Of a stretch of 9,470 nt of DNA, positions 6,627-9,470 are shown one piece after another. Position 1 is the first letter of the stretch. Every line of letters starts with the position of its first letter. The stretch is from Pirellulales bacterium (GTDB lineage Bacteria; Planctomycetota; Planctomycetia; Pirellulales; JAICIG01). Position numbers and translations under genes: made by a program. Under the pieces are notes generated by a model, which worked only from the letters and a program-made list of their open reading frames with translations, was not told the origin of the DNA and did not search any database. Location of the stretch: positions 1 through 9,470 of the forward strand of contig JAICIG010000310.1 of assembly GCA_025924495.1 (NCBI GenBank), in the 5' to 3' direction.

Positions 6627-7571
6627 TTACTCGCTCCGGCCGCCGCCGTGCACCCAGTTCCAGCCACCGCCGAAACGCAGTTCGAATCCGGCCATGACGG
6701 AGACATTGTGAACCAGATCGCGCGGCCGCGAGTCGTTGAACAGTAGATTGTCGTTGACGTCGATGCGGAAAGCGTGTCGGCCGTAGATCTGCCGTTTAAT
6801 GCCAAAGCCGACAGGAATGTGAAACAACGACTGATGCAGGTCGCGGCCGACCTGGTCAATGTAGCGAACGTCGGTCATGCCGGCGCCGGCGAATAAAAAG
6901 GGGCGCCACATCGTCTCGGGAAAGGGATAAAAACAGAACAATGCATCCCAGATCCAGAAGTTTTCGTGACTGGCCAATTCACCCGGCGCCGGACTGCCAA
7001 GCGAAGTGCGGGCCCACGCGAAGCGACTTTCGACGCCCCACCGCGGGGCGAAGTCCCAGCCGAAACGAACGCTCGTGATCAGGCCGATGCCATTGCGGAG
7101 GACGCCCTCGATCGGCTCATCGGAACCGAAGCCACCGGCTGTTTTAATGATGCTCAATGGTTCGGCAAGCCACGGCAGCGGCGCCGGCGAACTGAGCGCT
7201 GCACACAATCCTTGCCCGCGCTTCCCCGGCGTCGGCGGGCAGCATAGCGCCGGATCGATATAGGTGAGCGTCGGGACCTGCGGCGCCTGCGGCGGCCAAT
7301 CGTCCATCTGCGCCTCGATATCCGCCGGCGACTCAGGGTCGAATTTCGGGACAGCGGGCTGATCGAAGATGCGCCCGGCTCGGCTCGCCACGATCAGCGG
7401 CATCTTTGCGGGCGGCGGCGCGTGCATCGGCTCTAGCCAGGTCTCCGGCGAACGCATCATCTGTGGTGATGTCTGAGCCGAGGCGGTTGACGTCCAAGCG
7501 CAGAGCAGCACGAGCACCGCGGAGCTTAGCCTCGCGGGGAGCCGAATCGTGCTGGTGCGGCGCTTATTCAT
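6627..7571 (-). CDS. Small outer-membrane beta-barrel protein with Pro/Cys-rich periplasmic linker
   Basis: A 314-residue exported protein. Residues 1-32 form a signal peptide (basic MNKRRTSTIR, hydrophobic AVLVLLCAW, cleavage after TASA near S31-A32). Residues ~33-140 are Pro-rich and low in secondary structure, with a CC pair at 110-111 and a further Cys at 123. From about residue 160 to 301 there are alternating hydrophobic/polar strands with Gly and aromatic girdle residues (GIGLITSVRFGWDF, WGVESRFAWART, RPFLFAGAGM, HIPVGFGIKRQIY, HAFRIDVNDNLLF, HNVSVMAGFELRF), as expected of an 8-strand OmpA/OmpW-like barrel. The barrel is followed by a short Gly-rich tail, GGGWNWVHGGGRSE, so it does not end on the classical C-terminal Phe. 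Function unknown; membrane anchoring, adhesion or small-solute passage are possible. The epimerase gene follows after 48 nt. Confidence 0.75.
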   Translation of the reverse strand: MNKRRTSTIRLPARLSSAVLVLLCAWTSTASAQTSPQMMRSPETWLEPMHAPPPAKMPLIVASRAGRIFDQPAVPKFDPESPADIEAQMDDWPPQAPQVPTLTYIDPALCCPPTPGKRGQGLCAALSSPAPLPWLAEPLSIIKTAGGFGSDEPIEGVLRNGIGLITSVRFGWDFAPRWGVESRFAWARTSLGSPAPGELASHENFWIWDALFCFYPFPETMWRPFLFAGAGMTDVRYIDQVGRDLHQSLFHIPVGFGIKRQIYGRHAFRIDVNDNLLFNDSRPRDLVHNVSVMAGFELRFGGGWNWVHGGGRSE

Positions 7572-7583
7572 CGCGACGGATGA

Positions 7584-7596
7584 TTCGCTTAGCGAA
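7584..7596. promoter_or_regulatory. Palindrome TTCGCTTAGCGAA upstream of the barrel gene
   Basis: TTCGCT and AGCGAA flank a single T, giving a 13-bp near-perfect palindrome 12 bases upstream of the ATG at 7571. A second, 8-bp palindrome TTAGCTAA lies at 7676-7683. Either could be a regulator site for the barrel-epimerase transcript. I see no convincing -35/-10 pair on this strand. The evidence is symmetry only. Confidence 0.3.
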
Positions 7597-7683
7597 AGTT
7601 GGACCGAAACAACTTGTGGCGTTCTTCCCGCCCCGCGTACCGCGGGACGGCTCTGGAATCATCGACTCGCCAGCCTTAGCTAA

Positions 7684-7728
7684 AACGCACTGGGTGCATG
7701 CCGGCGCGCTTGCCTCTGGAACCCATGC
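7684..7728 (-). terminator. Weak terminator-like structure after the TetR gene
   Basis: Read on the minus strand after the TetR stop (7734-7732), ACTGG-cat-GGGT can pair with a downstream ACCCAGT, and this is followed within 3 nt by TTTT. The stem is bulged and the loop is long (about 25 nt, with a small GGC/GCC stem inside), so it is a poor intrinsic terminator. A second hairpin, CCCGCG-3nt-CGCGGG (7632-7646), lies further on without a T-run. Confidence 0.2.
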
Positions 7729-7731
7729 CAG

Positions 7732-8424
7732 TCAGGTTTCCAGAACCGCGAGAACTTGCGAGTTATAAAAACGCTTAATCGAATCTTCCTTGAGTCCCAT
7801 GCCCCGCAAAGCGAACCACACCGCCTGTTCCACGAGCTGCTCGCGCGACACGCCATAATCGATCACGGGATTGCTCGGCAACTGGTAGATCATCAGCATC
7901 ACTGCCAGATGGTGAGTAAACCAGGCGCGAAGCCCGTGAGTCACCGGACCTGCCACGGCTTCGCCCGCCGTCACAGCCGCTTGCAGACATTCTTCCACCT
8001 TGGGGAACCATCCAGATGTCGCCCGCTGCAACAGCAGCATGGCGAATTCGCCGTCTTCCATCAGGCTGCGCAGCACGAGTCGTACCTGGATCGCCTCGTC
8101 TTCATTGGTTGGCGAGAGTTTGCCCACCAACTTCGAGACCAGCAAATGCACCAGGATCACCAGCGTTGACGCGGAGGGTTCGAGCGCCTTCAGGCGTTCG
8201 AGTTTCTCGGGCTCTTGCTCTCCGCAGCAGGCCAACTGCATGGCCGAGTAAAGCGCCTCCTTGTTCGGGAAGTGCTTGAACAGCAAGGCCTCGGAGACCT
8301 TGGCGGCGACCGCCAATTCTCGGGTCGTTGTTCCGTGGAAGCCCTTTTCCGCAAACACGCGGCGAACCGCATGGATGATGGCGGCCCGGCGTTCCTCGCT
8401 CGATAATTTCAGCGTCGCTTTCAT
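7732..8424 (-). CDS. TetR/AcrR family transcriptional regulator
   Basis: A 230-residue protein with the TetR DNA-binding domain at residues ~10-60: AAIIHAVRRVFAEKGFHGTT (helix 1 and turn), TRELAVAAKVSEALLFKHFPNKEALY (helices 2-4), including the signature VSxxLxFxHFxxKExLY at 43-59. The C-terminal ~165 residues are helical and form the ligand-binding and dimer domain, which is family-specific and gives no ligand here. A CC pair (66-67) sits just after the DNA-binding domain. The start at 8424 is supported by GGAG (8433-8430) placed 5 nt before the ATG, one of the clearest ribosome sites in the window. Its target is unknown. The interrupted palindrome in its own promoter suggests autoregulation; the barrel gene 160 nt downstream is the nearest co-directional gene. 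Confidence 0.92.
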   Translation of the reverse strand: MKATLKLSSEERRAAIIHAVRRVFAEKGFHGTTTRELAVAAKVSEALLFKHFPNKEALYSAMQLACCGEQEPEKLERLKALEPSASTLVILVHLLVSKLVGKLSPTNEDEAIQVRLVLRSLMEDGEFAMLLLQRATSGWFPKVEECLQAAVTAGEAVAGPVTHGLRAWFTHHLAVMLMIYQLPSNPVIDYGVSREQLVEQAVWFALRGMGLKEDSIKRFYNSQVLAVLET

Positions 8425-8451
8425 ACCAACTCCATCGGCAAATTGAGGGGC

Positions 8452-8483
8452 GTGAGTGTATGCTCACTTACCGCTGGAGCCAA
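8452..8483 (-). promoter_or_regulatory. Candidate TetR promoter with operator overlapping the -10
   Basis: On the minus strand TTGGCT (8483-8478) and TACACT (8460-8455) are separated by exactly 17 nt; each matches 4 of 6 consensus bases. The -10 lies inside the interrupted palindrome GTGAG-6nt-CTCAC (8452-8467), centred about 35 bp upstream of the ATG. Transcription would begin near 8447 with a leader of about 22 nt containing the GGAG ribosome site. A dimeric repressor bound here would block RNA polymerase, the usual layout for TetR autorepression. Confidence 0.5.
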
Positions 8484-8484
8484 G

Positions 8485-8495
8485 GGCAGTCTGCC
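8485..8495. repeat. Palindrome GGCAG-T-CTGCC next to the TetR -35
   Basis: Five-base arms around one base form an 11-bp palindrome one base away from the candidate -35 (8483-8478). It could be a second operator half or an activator site. Nothing but symmetry and position supports this. Confidence 0.3.
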
Positions 8496-8498
8496 GCA

Positions 8499-8515
8499 AT
8501 CGAGAGCAATTCGAT
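8499..8515 (-). terminator. Small stem-loop directly after the universal stress protein stop
   Basis: ATCGA (8499-8503) and TCGAT (8511-8515) form a 5-bp AT-containing stem with a 7-nt loop beginning one base after the stop codon (8519-8517). It is short and without a T-run, so termination is uncertain. Confidence 0.2.
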
Positions 8516-8516
8516 A

Positions 8517-9470
8517 TTACGGCGACGGCGAGTTTCCGGGAGGGGCCGATTCGATGTGGATAGCTGGCAGGATGGGGGACATGAACGATTTGGGCTTGAC
8601 TGCCAGCACGTCGCACGCCAATGAGTCGACGACCCGTTCCGCCGTATTGCCGATCAACACGCCGGGCAGGCCGCTGCGCCCGACCGTGCTGACCACCGTC
8701 AGATCGGCCTGCAAGCTCTTGGCGGCGCTGCCGATGGCTTTCGCCGGCTGGCCGTGGGTCACCTTCAATTTCATCGCCGACTGCGTTCCACAGATCGCAG
8801 TGGCGAATTCCTGCAAGTGCTCGTGCGCCTCGCGATCGATCTGTTTGGCGGAAACATCTTCCAGGTAGCCCTGTTGCTGCGCCGACTGCAGCACGCCGGC
8901 GGTATCGACCACATGTAGCACATGCAGCTCCGCGCCCACTTTCGATGCCAACCCGGCTGCCATTTTCAAGGCCTCGCCGCTGGCCTGGGAAAAATCGACC
9001 GCCGCCAAGATGACTTTTAACGGCGAAATTTGTTCCGCCTTCACGATCCAGACTGGCGCGGGACAGTTGCGCAGCAGTCGCTGCGCCGTACTCCCTAGCA
9101 CCAGGCGTTTGAGGCCGGTCATGCCGCGCGTGCCTGCGAACAGAATGTCGGAGCCCAATTCCTGGACGGCGTGCGTTAACTGGATGTACGGCGCGCCAAT
9201 TCGCGTCTCATGCCGCAGTTTGACGGAACCGTCCTGCCACGGTCGCAGCAGTTCAGCCAGCTTGCTCTCCGATTCCTCGCACAGCGCTTGTTCGTACTTG
9301 TTGATGTCGCCGGCGACCAGCTCCCAGCGCGATTCGCGACGCATTACGGCCATTGCTTCGCGAATGTCTTGTAGAACGTGACAGACCGTGAGTTCGGCGT
9401 GGCAGATTCGGGCGAGCGAAATCGCCCGCTCAAGCGCGGCCTGGGCGGGCGGCGAGAAGTCGGCGGCGAC
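8517..9470 (-). CDS. Tandem universal stress protein (two UspA domains), 5' end outside the window
   Basis: The visible 317 residues comprise two Usp domains. The frame is open to the right edge: upstream of the first Met (9353) it reads VAADFSPPAQAALERAISLA and onward, the standard opening strand and helix of a UspA domain, so the true start lies beyond 9470, probably only a few codons away. Domain 1 (visible residues 1-144) ends with the ATP-binding motif G113-TR-G116-x9-G126-S127. Domain 2 (~152-292) opens VILAAVDFSQASGEAL and has the same loop in altered form, S261-TV-G264-x9-G274-N275: the first Gly is Ser and the final Ser/Thr is Asn. Nucleotide binding is thus clearest in domain 1. A Pro/Ser-rich tail (296-317) follows. 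Usp proteins are cytoplasmic stress and growth-arrest factors; this one's partner is unknown. Confidence 0.9.
   Translation of the reverse strand, partial: VAADFSPPAQAALERAISLARICHAELTVCHVLQDIREAMAVMRRESRWELVAGDINKYEQALCEESESKLAELLRPWQDGSVKLRHETRIGAPYIQLTHAVQELGSDILFAGTRGMTGLKRLVLGSTAQRLLRNCPAPVWIVKAEQISPLKVILAAVDFSQASGEALKMAAGLASKVGAELHVLHVVDTAGVLQSAQQQGYLEDVSAKQIDREAHEHLQEFATAICGTQSAMKLKVTHGQPAKAIGSAAKSLQADLTVVSTVGRSGLPGVLIGNTAERVVDSLACDVLAVKPKSFMSPILPAIHIESAPPGNSPSP

Noticed and set aside
9351..9353. Met at 9353 as the start of the universal stress protein
   Set aside because: The frame continues to the window edge with a typical UspA first strand and helix (VAADFSPPAQAALERA); starting here would delete half of the first domain.
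1..9470. CRISPR array, insertion sequence, phage or toxin-antitoxin system
   Set aside because: No regularly spaced repeats, no transposase or integrase motifs, no terminal inverted repeats with target duplications, and no small paired toxin/antitoxin genes were visible on either strand.

Overview
The window looks like ordinary chromosomal DNA from a GC-rich, probably Gram-negative bacterium. My best guess is a planctomycete of the Pirellulales type. This is inference from gene style: a Pro/Cys-rich linker in front of a small outer-membrane barrel, tandem universal stress domains, an ECHDC3-like crotonase and few strong Shine-Dalgarno sites. No 16S or other phylogenetic marker is present. I see no tRNA, rRNA, CRISPR array, insertion sequence, phage gene or recognisable defence system.

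Layout. Positions 1-138 hold the 5' end of a secreted protein on the minus strand, leaving the window at its left edge. Positions 358-771 (minus) encode a VOC/glyoxalase-fold metalloprotein. A 328-base divergent intergenic region, rich in inverted repeats, separates it from a plus-strand run of four genes: a calcineurin-like metallophosphoesterase (1100-2269), a MATE multidrug/cation antiporter (2292-3674), an ECHDC3-like crotonase lacking both classical catalytic glutamates (3785-4579) and a phosphate acetyl/butyryltransferase-like enzyme (4634-5533). The plus-strand run meets, tail to tail, a minus-strand series. In its transcription order that series is a tandem universal stress protein (9470-8517, start outside the window), a TetR-family regulator (8424-7732), a small outer-membrane beta-barrel protein (7571-6627) and an NAD-dependent epimerase/dehydratase (6578-5589).

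How the genes may work together. The crotonase and the phosphate acyltransferase are 54 nt apart and both act on acyl-CoA type substrates, so a small acyl-CoA module is plausible; no butyrate or acetate kinase is in view. The phosphoesterase and the MATE transporter are 22 nt apart and probably co-transcribed. The barrel protein and the epimerase are 48 nt apart and may share a transcript. The TetR gene has the clearest regulatory region: a candidate promoter with 17-nt spacing whose -10 lies inside an interrupted palindrome, suggesting autoregulation.

The points most worth a second look are the active-site losses in the crotonase, the structured 857-934 intergenic element with mutually exclusive pairings, the TetR promoter/operator, and the unassigned C-terminal domain of the phosphoesterase. 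I did not find a convincing new multi-gene system.
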